This document shows, piece by piece, positions 8,470-19,116 of a stretch of DNA of 64,000 nt. The DNA is from Alphaproteobacteria bacterium. GTDB taxonomy: Bacteria; Pseudomonadota; Alphaproteobacteria; Micavibrionales; Micavibrionaceae. The stretch is from the NCBI GenBank assembly GCA_028289285.1, contig JANQRF010000002.1, positions 558,001 to 622,000 of the forward strand, given 5' to 3'. The position numbers and the translations under genes are program-made. The number at the start of each line of letters is the position of its first letter. The stretch's first letter is position 1. Under the pieces are notes generated by a model. The model was given only the letters and a program-made list of their open reading frames with translations, searched no databases and was not told where the DNA came from.

Positions 8470-8841
8470 ATGACTAGAAACGCTTATCAACTTCACGAAC
8501 AGAAAATCTGGCTTTTTCGTTCTGATGAATCCAGTCTTCCCAAAAAAGAAGCAATTTCTAAATCGGGTTTATTGCTTGCCTATAATTTCTGGGGCACACG
8601 GCATGCATCCCTGGTTAAGCATCATCCCAATGGTACGCCTTACTCTGTCAGGGCTGTCATGGATTATGGTCCGCCGGAAAACGCAGAAAGTTATAGAGTG
8701 ATTGGCTGGATTGAACCTGAAAATTTCGACCCTGCAACAGGTGAAGTTTTAGATGGAAAAAAAATACACGCTTTTACAGGAGAGCGAGAACATCCTGCCG
8801 TTTGTGATGGTTTTGGCGGCCCGCCTAAATTAGCAGCCTGA
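8470..8841 (+). CDS. Hypothetical protein (orphan 1 after tpiA)
   Basis: A 123-residue soluble protein that I do not recognise. It has no signal peptide or membrane segment. Aromatic and proline-rich stretches (NFWGTRH, MDYGPPENAESY, GWIEPENFDPATG) and a glycine/proline C-terminus (DGFGGPPKLAA) suggest a compact folded domain. Start at ATG 8470 in an AT-rich leader. It begins a group of three orphan genes wedged between tpiA and secG, and a degenerate tpiA-tail copy starts 14 bases after its stop. Codon use looks coding, but the function is unknown. Confidence 0.6.
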   Translation: MTRNAYQLHEQKIWLFRSDESSLPKKEAISKSGLLLAYNFWGTRHASLVKHHPNGTPYSVRAVMDYGPPENAESYRVIGWIEPENFDPATGEVLDGKKIHAFTGEREHPAVCDGFGGPPKLAA

Positions 8842-8854
8842 TTGGCTCGCCCGC

Positions 8855-8895
8855 CTCAAAGCCGACGAATTTTGGGGGGTGCAAAAGTGTCTTAA
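8855..8895 (+). repeat. Degenerate tpiA 3'-end copy 2
   Basis: Read in frame this encodes LKADEFWGVQKCL, aligning with the TpiA C-terminus LKAEDFLGIAKAAE. At the base level it shares CTCAA, GCCGA and TTTT blocks with 8361-8405. It also shares GACGA and the end AAAGT..CTTAA with copy 3 at 9914-9958. It lies directly after the first orphan gene and has no gene of its own. Confidence 0.5.
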
Positions 8896-8917
8896 GATTT
8901 AAAACGAGTTTAGTATT

Positions 8918-9343
8918 GTGTATGATGAAGCGCCCATAGAATTAGAGAGCGAGAGCCAAGATTTCTCAATCATTATAAAAACAAGGGGGGCGCCTAAAAG
9001 CAAATCAAAAGGGGGCATGTCTCTTGCGTGGCTGCAAGTTTCTTATGGTAATAGGAAATGCGTACTAGATATTGTCCACGATAATGGAGATGGTCTACGC
9101 AGCTATAACAATGAACATTACCAAGACTGTAAATATCGCGTGCCCTATCACACTTTAAATGATGTTGATAAGCAAGGAGGCGGTCGTTTCTATGCACGTG
9201 AAAGATTGCTTGATACGCTATTGCTTCCTAATATTTTCATTAGAGTGACAAATCCAGAAGATAGAACAAAACAATATTACAGTGTAGGCAAAATTTCTAC
9301 TGAAGATGACTCATTCCTCGGACTAAAGCCTGTTGTTCCTTAG
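8918..9343 (+). CDS. Hypothetical protein (orphan 2 after tpiA)
   Basis: A 141-residue protein that I do not recognise, read from a GTG at 8918; the ATG at 8922 is out of frame, and a later in-frame start cannot be excluded. No signal or membrane segment is seen. It carries lysine-rich and aromatic stretches (TRGAPKSKSKGG, LAWLQVSYGNRK, YNNEHYQDCKYRVPYHTL) and ends GLKPVVP. The region is AT-rich compared with tpiA or pyrG. It is flanked by degenerate tpiA-tail sequence at 8855-8895 and a weaker trace at 9346-9365, suggesting arrival by insertion. Confidence 0.55.
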   Translation: MYDEAPIELESESQDFSIIIKTRGAPKSKSKGGMSLAWLQVSYGNRKCVLDIVHDNGDGLRSYNNEHYQDCKYRVPYHTLNDVDKQGGGRFYARERLLDTLLLPNIFIRVTNPEDRTKQYYSVGKISTEDDSFLGLKPVVP

Positions 9344-9464
9344 AGGTTACAAAACTTTCTTAATACCATCTTGTTTTTTCAGAAACTCCTTGATTTTTCA
9401 TATTTTCTTCTATAGTATGTAAATTAATTAAAAATATAAAAAAACGATAACAGGGAGAGTATCA

Positions 9465-9917
9465 ATGAGTAACGATTCTGCGAAAGCAGGAGGCGGAGGC
9501 TTGCCCATCGTCTTCCTCGCGGCCAGTGCAATAGCCTATTTTAATATGCCTGAAATTTCTGACAGTGTAACGAGGCTCGTTGCCTCGGGCGCCGTTGGCT
9601 TAGGAACATCTGTCGGTGGCGGGGTAGGCGCCATTGGCGGCATGCTTTCAGGTGTCTTTGGCGGCGCTGTTCTGGGAGGAAAAAATAAATATGCTGCCAT
9701 GCATGCCGGAATTATAGCGGGTGCTGTAGCTGGGGCAGGTGCAGGTTTGTACTATGGATACGACATCACAAAAGACTATGTTCTGGATGCTGTTCAAGAA
9801 ACCGCGCCGCAATCTGAAATGATCGAGCAGAGCAATGACGGTCAACATACTTTTAACGTGGATGGAAAGCCCGTGACCTATGATTACCAGTCAAACAGGG
9901 TTTTCGTTCCAGGCTAA
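9465..9917 (+). CDS. Glycine-rich membrane protein, hypothetical (orphan 3 after tpiA)
   Basis: A 150-residue protein with a short hydrophobic segment (about 13-25, LPIVFLAASAIAYF) followed by glycine-zipper stretches (ASGAVGLGTSVGGG, GGMLSGVFGGAVLGG, AGIIAGAVAGAGAGLYYGY) typical of small proteins that pack helices in membranes. The C-terminal 40 residues are polar (EMIEQSNDGQHTF). A purine-rich ribosome site (cagggagag) precedes the ATG at 9465. Family unknown. Its stop codon overlaps the third copy of the tpiA tail (9914-9958). Confidence 0.6.
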   Translation: MSNDSAKAGGGGLPIVFLAASAIAYFNMPEISDSVTRLVASGAVGLGTSVGGGVGAIGGMLSGVFGGAVLGGKNKYAAMHAGIIAGAVAGAGAGLYYGYDITKDYVLDAVQETAPQSEMIEQSNDGQHTFNVDGKPVTYDYQSNRVFVPG

Positions 9918-9958
9918 AAAAAGCTGACGACTTTTTAGGAATTGCGAAAGTTTCTTAA
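9914..9958 (+). repeat. tpiA 3'-end copy 3
   Basis: In-frame translation gives LKKADDFLGIAKVS followed by a stop, nearly the TpiA C-terminus LKAEDFLGIAKAAE. Bases 9929-9949 match 8373-8393 at 19 of 21 positions. It overlaps the stop of the orphan at 9465 and is not preceded by the rest of tpiA. It may be the original tpiA end, displaced by insertions. Confidence 0.7.
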
Positions 9959-9980
9959 TATTTATTGAACATGCTTTTTT

Positions 9981-10075
9981 CGTTCACGCGAAGGGCGCGA
10001 AGAAGCGCAAGGGGTATTGTGTTTGCTTTATCCCTTTGCGTTCATGGCGTTTCCCTGGCGGTCTTTGCGTGAACG
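9981..10075 (+). repeat. Imperfect palindromic repeat of the ttcacgc-aaag type
   Basis: The arms CGTTCACGCGAAG (9981-9993) and CTTTGCGTGAACG (10063-10075) are inverted repeats with one mismatch. Inner GCGCAAGGG and CCCTTTGCG blocks also pair. This resembles dispersed intergenic hairpin repeats found in many genomes. It forms the first half of the 330-bp gene-free stretch between 9917 and 10248, which holds no convincing ORF. Confidence 0.65.
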
Positions 10076-10088
10076 GTCTTAAGATTCA

Positions 10089-10209
10089 CCCCCCTCACCC
10101 GGTTACGCCTAATCTCCCCCGGATCAAGTCCGGGGTTCGATAAGGCTGCACAACCCTCTCCCCGCCGGGGAGAGGGAAGAGGCTGCAAAGCAGCCGAGGG
10201 TGAGGGGGG
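10089..10209 (+). repeat. Compound palindromic repeat with three inner hairpins
   Basis: Perfect 12-bp outer arms CCCCCCTCACCC (10089-10100) and GGGTGAGGGGGG (10198-10209) enclose three hairpins. These are CCCCGGA-TCAAG-TCCGGGG (about 10117-10135), CCCTCTCCCC-GCC-GGGGAGAGGG (10154-10176) and GGCTGC-AAA-GCAGCC (10181-10195). The unit would fold like a cloverleaf. It looks like a non-autonomous dispersed repeat; no transposase is nearby. It ends 38 bases before secG and could affect readthrough from upstream. Confidence 0.7.
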
Positions 10210-10247
10210 ATAGACAAAGACTTTTTTCAGCCTTATAACTCCACCCC

Positions 10248-10634
10248 ATGGCAACGGTTGTACTTGTAATTCATTTGATTTTGGCGCTGGCGATTATCGG
10301 CCTGGTGCTGCTGCAACGCTCCGAAGGGGGCGGGCTTGGCATTGGCGGCGGGTCCGGCGGACTGGGCTCTTTTGCAACGGCAGGGCAGACAGCCAATGCG
10401 CTGACCCGGACCACGGCGATCTGCGCAGCCGCCTTTTTCTGTACCTCGCTGCTGCTGGCGATCCTGGCCGGAAGCCATTCCCGCGAGGCAAGTTTGCTGG
10501 AATCACTGGATAATCCCCCGGCAATAGTTGACTCCGAGGCTCAAACAAGCGATAAAGAACTCCCGGAAGCTGATGCATCCGGTTCTGATTCGACAAGTGA
10601 GTCTGTTCCCCCTTCAGCCCCCATTTCAGAATGA
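10248..10634 (+). CDS. secG: Protein-export membrane protein SecG
   Basis: Small subunit of the SecYEG translocon. Two membrane segments (about 2-20 and 60-80) flank the glycine-rich cytoplasmic loop RSEGGGLGIGGGSGGLGSF, the hallmark of SecG. The C-terminal tail of about 45 residues is acidic and serine-rich, longer than in E. coli, as in other alphaproteobacteria. Order tpiA, secG, pyrG is conserved in the class. A palindromic repeat follows the stop. Confidence 0.93.
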   Translation: MATVVLVIHLILALAIIGLVLLQRSEGGGLGIGGGSGGLGSFATAGQTANALTRTTAICAAAFFCTSLLLAILAGSHSREASLLESLDNPPAIVDSEAQTSDKELPEADASGSDSTSESVPPSAPISE

Positions 10635-10642
10635 TTTTTAAT

Positions 10643-10708
10643 GTCATCCCTGCGAAAGCAGGGATCGCGTTTTATTTGAACCCGATCCCGGATCAAGTCC
10701 AGGATGAC
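10643..10708 (+). repeat. GTCATCC..GGATGAC palindromic element
   Basis: A 66-bp inverted repeat with outer arms GTCATCC and GGATGAC and inner pairing of GGGATC with GATCCC around AAAGCAGGGATC and GATCAAGTCC. The ends match those of the element inside the E2 gene at 19394-19486, so both likely belong to one broad family. It lies between secG and pyrG and could also act as a terminator-like hairpin, though it has no T-run. Confidence 0.65.
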
Positions 10709-10741
10709 AGTAAGATAATTTGGTTTAAGAAAGCTGGGTAA

Positions 10742-12819
<2,078 letters not shown>

Positions 12820-12906
12820 GTTTTATTTTTATGGGAATAAATAGGAAAGTACAAATTATTTCAAGAAAAACTTTATGCCTATAAGCCTTCCTGCTAAAAC
12901 CGCCTG

Positions 12907-13731
12907 ATGAAAACTGTTTCCGTGCACACGATTGAGATTTCAAACGACAAGCCGTTCACGCTGATTGCCGGGCCGTGCCAGATGGAAAGCCGCGATCATG
13001 CCTTTGACATGTGCGGCGCGCTGACGGCGCTCACTAAAGAGCTGGATATCCCGTTTATCTATAAGACCTCTTTTGACAAGGCCAACCGGACAAGCTTATC
13101 GGGTAAGCGCGGCATGGGGCTGGAGGCTGCGCTGCCTGTGTTTGCAGACCTGAAAAAAGAATTCGGCGTGCCGTGCCTCACCGATATTCACACGGCCGAT
13201 CAGTGTAAGCCCGTGGCGGAGGTCGTTGATGTGCTTCAGATCCCGGCCTTTTTGTGCCGCCAGACCGATTTGCTTTTGGCCGCCGGTGAAACGGGCGCGG
13301 TGATTAATGTCAAAAAAGGCCAGTTCCTGGCGCCGTGGGACATGAAAAATGTCGCCAATAAAATTGCCTCCACCGGGAATGACAAGATTCTCCTGACGGA
13401 ACGCGGGGCGAGCTTTGGCTATAACACGCTTGTGTCTGACATGCGGTCTCTGCCGATTATGGCGCAGACGGGCTATCCGGTGATTTTCGATGCCACTCAT
13501 TCAGTGCAGCAGCCGGGCGGGCAGGGCACCTCTTCCGGCGGAGATCGGACCATGGTGCCGGTTCTGGCGCGCGCTGCCGTCGCTGTAGGGGTTGCCGGGG
13601 TATTCATGGAAACGCACCAAGACCCGGATAATGCGCCTTCTGACGGGCCGAATATGGTGCAATTAGAAGATATGAAAGGCGTACTGGAAACGCTGAAGAA
13701 ACTTGATTCTATAACGAAATCAAACTCTTAA
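12907..13731 (+). CDS. kdsA: 3-deoxy-8-phosphooctulonate synthase (KDO8P synthase)
   Basis: Condenses phosphoenolpyruvate and arabinose 5-phosphate to KDO-8-phosphate for lipopolysaccharide, implying a Gram-negative envelope. The 274-residue barrel shows [53 protein letters not shown] and [11 protein letters not shown], with [15 protein letters not shown] near the end. All are standard KdsA motifs. Its neighbours pyrG and eno are the usual ones in the class, separated here by orphan genes. Confidence 0.96.
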   Translation: MKTVSVHTIEISNDKPFTLIAGPCQMESRDHAFDMCGALTALTKELDIPFIYKTSFDKANRTSLSGKRGMGLEAALPVFADLKKEFGVPCLTDIHTADQCKPVAEVVDVLQIPAFLCRQTDLLLAAGETGAVINVKKGQFLAPWDMKNVANKIASTGNDKILLTERGASFGYNTLVSDMRSLPIMAQTGYPVIFDATHSVQQPGGQGTSSGGDRTMVPVLARAAVAVGVAGVFMETHQDPDNAPSDGPNMVQLEDMKGVLETLKKLDSITKSNS

Positions 13732-13826
13732 AATTTTAAGCCTGTTTTTACATCTTTTCTGATATACTAAAATGATGCGGACGAGGATTGTCCGTGAACT
13801 ATAGACAACAAAGGATTTGTTGACCG

Positions 13827-14177
13827 ATGAGCGTAGCAGGCGCCTCCAGATATCTGGGCGCGGCAACCTTGGCGAATGTACAAGGGTTGTCCCCCTCCAA
13901 TCCAACCCTTCTTGACGGGAGCGGCGGTATTGCTGCCGCACTTGAATCGAGCCGTCCGAATAATGGAATCGGCCTGTCTGCCCAGTCACGCGCGCTCACC
14001 CGTCAATTCCTGAATGAAACCTCCAGCGGATTTAATACGGTCTTTTCCTTAAGCAACGGCGTGGAGTTCGGGACCGAAGAAACGCTCCAGCAAAAAATCC
14101 TGGCAATCCGTGCCTCTATCCCAGAAAGCCAGCTTTCCCGGGAAGTACGCGGAGAAAATGTCGATACGGAAGCTTAG
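13827..14177 (+). CDS. Hypothetical protein between kdsA and eno
   Basis: A 116-residue protein that I do not recognise. It is rich in Ser, Ala, Gly and Asn with few charged residues in the first 90 positions (SVAGASRYLGAATLANVQGL, LLDGSGGIAAALESS). It has no membrane segment and ends in a polar tail. The ATG follows an AT-rich leader. It is codirectional with kdsA and eno and may be cotranscribed. An inverted repeat lies 62 bases after the stop. Confidence 0.5.
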   Translation: MSVAGASRYLGAATLANVQGLSPSNPTLLDGSGGIAAALESSRPNNGIGLSAQSRALTRQFLNETSSGFNTVFSLSNGVEFGTEETLQQKILAIRASIPESQLSREVRGENVDTEA

Positions 14178-14238
14178 AAACCACGAATAAACATATGCGT
14201 ACAAATAACGCCGCCGTCAGGCGGCAATAATAATTTTT

Positions 14239-15611
<1,373 letters not shown>

Positions 15612-15640
15612 TTGACATATAACATTTTCTGTTTTATTGA
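15612..15640 (+). promoter_or_regulatory. Possible promoter for the orphan gene after eno
   Basis: TTGACA starts immediately after the eno stop codon, with TATTGA 17 bases downstream as a weak -10. The same ATTGACATA core occurs ahead of other orphan genes in the window. Confidence 0.3.
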
Positions 15641-15673
15641 TGATCGAGACCTTCGTTAAGGAAAAATTTTATA

Positions 15674-15934
15674 ATGCCGTTTGAAGACTATTTATTTTTT
15701 GGAGCCATAGGATTATATCTCACTGGTAGTGTGGCTGAAGCACATCTCAACGCAACCTCAGAGGTTGTTGACGCAGATAGCGGTACCCGCTTTCTTCAAG
15801 AGTTTGTTCCCGCTGAAGCATGCTCAAATTTTAATAATTCTGCTTTTATTTCTCAAGCTGAAGAGCAGGGTGTACGTGAGTTGGTTTTAGATGATGGCAC
15901 ACGCTGCAAAGTTCCTGCCCTTGATACTCTCTAG
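15674..15934 (+). CDS. Hypothetical small protein between eno and ftsB
   Basis: An 86-residue protein that I do not recognise. It starts with a mildly hydrophobic stretch (about 5-20, DYLFFGAIGLYLTGSVAEA), possibly a weak membrane or signal segment, followed by a polar region with two cysteines (EACSNFNN and DDGTRCKVP). It lies between eno and ftsB, which are adjacent in many relatives. AT-rich surroundings and a possible promoter of its own suggest independent expression. Confidence 0.5.
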   Translation: MPFEDYLFFGAIGLYLTGSVAEAHLNATSEVVDADSGTRFLQEFVPAEACSNFNNSAFISQAEEQGVRELVLDDGTRCKVPALDTL

Positions 15935-16053
15935 ATTTCCTGAGTCTTTTGAATCGCTTAGCTGGTTTGTTCTTGGTTTGTACACAATAACCTATTGAAT
16001 CAAAAGCATTTTTTCGTTTGACGCGTGGACTCCTGTGTGATTCAGTAGAGGGT

Positions 16054-16365
16054 ATGAAACGGCTCATTCAACAACGCGCACTTTTCCGCCAGAATATGCT
16101 GGCAACGCTATGTGTCTGTCTGAGTATGTATTTTGCCTATCACCTGATAGCTGGAGACCGCAGCGCTCTGCGGTATATGTCGCTTCAAAACCAGATCACC
16201 CAGGTCTCTGAAGAGTATACTCAAATCAGCCAGGACCGCGCAGCGCTTGAACAAAAAGTTGTGATGATGCGCCCAGGGACAATCGACCGCGATCTTCTTG
16301 AAGAGCAGGTCCGCAAAACGCTGGGCTATGCCCGTAGCGATGAGAAGGTGATTTTTATCAATTAA
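16054..16365 (+). CDS. ftsB: Septum formation initiator family protein (FtsB/DivIC-like)
   Basis: A small bitopic division protein of the FtsQLB type. The start at 16054 gives MKRLIQQRALF and a GAGG ribosome site; the longer frame would need a TTG. A transmembrane segment at about residues 14-33 (NMLATLCVCLSMYFAYHLIA) is followed by a periplasmic coiled coil (about 40-75, LQNQITQVSEEYTQISQDR). The C-terminal stretch RDLLEEQVRKTLGYARSDE is the usual family signature. Its position between eno and pdhA is the conserved one in alphaproteobacteria. Confidence 0.88.
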   Translation: MKRLIQQRALFRQNMLATLCVCLSMYFAYHLIAGDRSALRYMSLQNQITQVSEEYTQISQDRAALEQKVVMMRPGTIDRDLLEEQVRKTLGYARSDEKVIFIN

Positions 16366-16468
16366 AAATCTGTGACGCGGCGCACAAAACCGGGCGTTTT
16401 ACCCTTTTCCTTGAAAGCCAAATCGTGTAGCAATTTATCCCTAGTGCGGATAAATAAGAGAGAAAAAC

Positions 16469-17500
16469 GTGGCCTCTAAGAAATCTCAAAAGACAAAAAC
16501 CAAACCAAATCTTAAAACTGTCTCTAATAGCAACCCTTCGCCGTCTCCTGAAGAGATGAAGAAGCTCTATTACGATATGCTGCTGATCAGGCGCTTTGAA
16601 GAAAAGGCCGGGCAGCTCTATGGCATGGGGCTGATCGGAGGCTTTTGTCATCTTTATATCGGGCAGGAAGCGGTTGTAACGGGCATTCAGTCTGTCCAGG
16701 AAGATCAGGATACGGTGGTCACAACCTACCGCGATCACGGCCATATGCTGGCGCAGGGCATGGATCCGCGCGGCGTGATGGCTGAGCTGACGGGCCGGGA
16801 AGGCGGCTATTCGCGCGGCAAGGGCGGGTCGATGCATATGTTCAGTCAGGAAAAAGGATTCTTTGGCGGGCACGGTATTGTCGGCGCCTCAACGGCCATC
16901 GGGACAGGTCTTGGCTTTGCCCATAAATATAAAGAGGATGGCGGCGTGGCTGTGGCCTATATGGGCGACGGCTCGGCCAACCAGGGACAAGTCGCTGAAT
17001 GCTACAATATGGCAGCGCTGTGGAAATTGCCGGTGCTCTATGTCATCGAAAATAACCAATACGGGATGGGCACGTCGGTCCAGCGCTCTTCGGCCGGGCA
17101 GCTTTATGCGCGCGGTGCAGGCTTTGGAATCCCGGGTGAGCAGGTGGACGGGATGGATGTATTCACCGTGCAGGCAGCTGCGCGCCAGGCACTTGATTAT
17201 GTGCGCTCGGGTAACGGGCCGTATATCCTTGAGGTCATGACCTATCGCTATCGCGGCCACTCCATGTCCGATCCGGCAAAATACCGGACCAAGGAAGAAG
17301 TGACCGATGTGAAGGAGAACCGCGATCCGATTGCCAATTTGCGGGTGATGATGCTTGAAGAGGCCGACATCGCCGAAGATGAACTGAAGGTTCTCGAAAA
17401 AGAAATTAAAGAGATCATCAAAGACACGGCGGAATTTGCACAGGAAAGCCCCGAACTTCCGCCGGAAGATCTTTGGACGGATGTGCTGGTGGAGGTTTAA
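16469..17500 (+). CDS. pdhA: Pyruvate dehydrogenase E1 component, alpha subunit
   Basis: Thiamine-diphosphate-dependent subunit that decarboxylates pyruvate with E1-beta. The 343-residue protein starts at a GTG after a purine-rich site. The ThDP motif GDGSANQGQVAECYNMA to NNQYGMGTS is intact, and HGHMLAQG, GGYSRGKGGSMHMF and the phosphorylation-loop-like TYRYRGHSMSDPAKYR are present. A lysine/serine-rich leader of about 25 residues precedes the fold. First gene of the pdh operon; its stop is immediately followed by the tautomerase gene. Confidence 0.96.
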   Translation: MASKKSQKTKTKPNLKTVSNSNPSPSPEEMKKLYYDMLLIRRFEEKAGQLYGMGLIGGFCHLYIGQEAVVTGIQSVQEDQDTVVTTYRDHGHMLAQGMDPRGVMAELTGREGGYSRGKGGSMHMFSQEKGFFGGHGIVGASTAIGTGLGFAHKYKEDGGVAVAYMGDGSANQGQVAECYNMAALWKLPVLYVIENNQYGMGTSVQRSSAGQLYARGAGFGIPGEQVDGMDVFTVQAAARQALDYVRSGNGPYILEVMTYRYRGHSMSDPAKYRTKEEVTDVKENRDPIANLRVMMLEEADIAEDELKVLEKEIKEIIKDTAEFAQESPELPPEDLWTDVLVEV

Positions 17501-17686
17501 ATGCCTTGGGTTACTGTCAATTTAATGGAAGGTCATACAAAAGAGCAGAAAAGAAAGCTGTTTAGCGCGGTGACATCTGCGGTTTCACAGTCTCTTGATT
17601 TGCCGGAAGAATATGTCCGCATTCAGCTTGTTGAAATGTCTGGAGAAAATCATGCAATTGCCGGAAAGGCACGTGAGGAAGAATAA
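17501..17686 (+). CDS. 4-oxalocrotonate tautomerase family protein within the pdh operon
   Basis: A 61-residue protein of the 4-OT group. After Met removal it has the catalytic Pro1 ([20 protein letters not shown]), and Arg39 of the family is conserved ([10 protein letters not shown]). The usual Arg11 position is His (EGHT). The family enolises keto acids, but the substrate here is unknown. It starts at the base after the pdhA stop and ends 2 bases before pdhB, so it is certainly co-expressed with E1. A 4-OT gene in this place is not part of the usual alphaproteobacterial pdh operon. A role in handling a reactive 2-oxo-acid by-product is only a guess. Confidence 0.85.
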   Translation: MPWVTVNLMEGHTKEQKRKLFSAVTSAVSQSLDLPEEYVRIQLVEMSGENHAIAGKAREEE

Positions 17687-17688
17687 AA

Positions 17689-19116
17689 ATGCCAACGAAT
17701 ATTTTAATGCCGGCGCTCTCGCCAACCATGACCGAAGGAAATCTTGCCAAATGGATCAAGCAGGAGGGGGATGAGGTCTCTGCAGGGGATGTGATTGCCG
17801 AGATCGAAACCGACAAGGCGACAATGGAAGTGGAAGCCGTTGATGAAGGGGTGCTAGGCAAAATTCTGATTACAGAAGGGACTGAAAGTGTGGCGGTGAA
17901 TACACCGATTGCCGTACTCCTTGAAGATGGAGAAAGTGCAGGTGACATTGATGTTTCTGCGGTGCAGGCTTCGCCTTCACCTGCTGCGGCTGCAGAGGAA
18001 AGCGGACCGGTTCAAACATCCGTTGCTGATCAACCGGCAGGTGCGCATGTAGATAACCGGGATATTCTCTATGCACAAGGCGCGGTGTTTGAGCCGCCCG
18101 TCTTCGATGAGCAGGCTTTCTTTGAGGCTGGCACACAGGAAATGCAGGTCCGTGAAGCTTTATGCGCGGCCATGTCTGAAGAAATGCGCGCCGATGAAAC
18201 CGTCTATGTGATGGGCGAGGAAGTCGCCGAGTATAACGGCGCCTATAAAGTCACGCAGGGTATGCTCGATGAATTTGGCGAGAAACGCGTGATTGATACA
18301 CCGATCACAGAGCATGGTTTTGCAGGGCTTGCTGTGGGCTCGGCCATGAACGGTCTAAAGCCGGTTGTTGAATTTATGACCTTTAACTTTTCCATGCAGG
18401 CAATGGATCATATTATTAACTCCGCCGCCAAAACACTTTACATGGCAGGTGGGCAGCTTGGATGTCCGATTGTGTTCCGGGGCCCGAATGGGGCTGCGGC
18501 GCGCGTAGCAGCCCAGCACTCTCAATGCTTTGCAAGCTGGTATGCGCATGTGCCGGGCCTCAAAGTTGTTTCTCCATGGAGTGCATCCGATGCCAAAGGT
18601 TTGATGAAAGCGGCCATCCGCGATCCAAACCCGGTGATCGTGCTTGAAAATGAACTTCTTTACGGGCAGACATTCGATGTGCCGACCGATGAAGACTACG
18701 TCATCCCGATCGGCCGGGCGAAGATTGAACGCACCGGAAATGACGTCACGATTGTTGCGTTTTCCATTATGGTTGGCAAAGCTTTGGAAGCTGCCGAAAA
18801 ACTGGCAGAGCAGGGGATTGATGCGGAAGTAATCAACCTGCGGACGATCCGCCCGCTTGACCGCCATACGATTTTAGAAAGCGTGAAAAAGACAAACCGC
18901 ATCGTGACCTGTGAAGAAGGCTGGCCGTTTGCAGGCATTGGGTCAGAAATTGCCGCGCTGATTGGCGAACACGCCTTTGATTATCTGGATGCACCTTTGG
19001 CACGTGTGTGTGCTGCTGATGTACCTCTGCCTTACGCGGCAAACCTGGAAGCCCTTGCCCTGCCGCAAACGGATGAAATCATCCACGCGGCAAGAAAGGT
19101 ATGTTATGCCGATTAA
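17689..19116 (+). CDS. pdhB: Pyruvate dehydrogenase E1 component, beta subunit with N-terminal lipoyl domain
   Basis: The 475-residue protein starts with a lipoyl domain (about 1-80; lipoylated Lys in [16 protein letters not shown]). An Ala/Pro-rich linker (about 90-120) follows, then the E1-beta transketolase-like domain from about 145, with [37 protein letters not shown] and [13 protein letters not shown]. The lipoyl fusion on E1-beta is known in alphaproteobacteria. Its lipoyl domain is nearly the same as that of E2 just downstream, even at the DNA level. Its stop overlaps the E2 start by 11 bases. Confidence 0.96.
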   Translation: MPTNILMPALSPTMTEGNLAKWIKQEGDEVSAGDVIAEIETDKATMEVEAVDEGVLGKILITEGTESVAVNTPIAVLLEDGESAGDIDVSAVQASPSPAAAAEESGPVQTSVADQPAGAHVDNRDILYAQGAVFEPPVFDEQAFFEAGTQEMQVREALCAAMSEEMRADETVYVMGEEVAEYNGAYKVTQGMLDEFGEKRVIDTPITEHGFAGLAVGSAMNGLKPVVEFMTFNFSMQAMDHIINSAAKTLYMAGGQLGCPIVFRGPNGAAARVAAQHSQCFASWYAHVPGLKVVSPWSASDAKGLMKAAIRDPNPVIVLENELLYGQTFDVPTDEDYVIPIGRAKIERTGNDVTIVAFSIMVGKALEAAEKLAEQGIDAEVINLRTIRPLDRHTILESVKKTNRIVTCEEGWPFAGIGSEIAALIGEHAFDYLDAPLARVCAADVPLPYAANLEALALPQTDEIIHAARKVCYAD

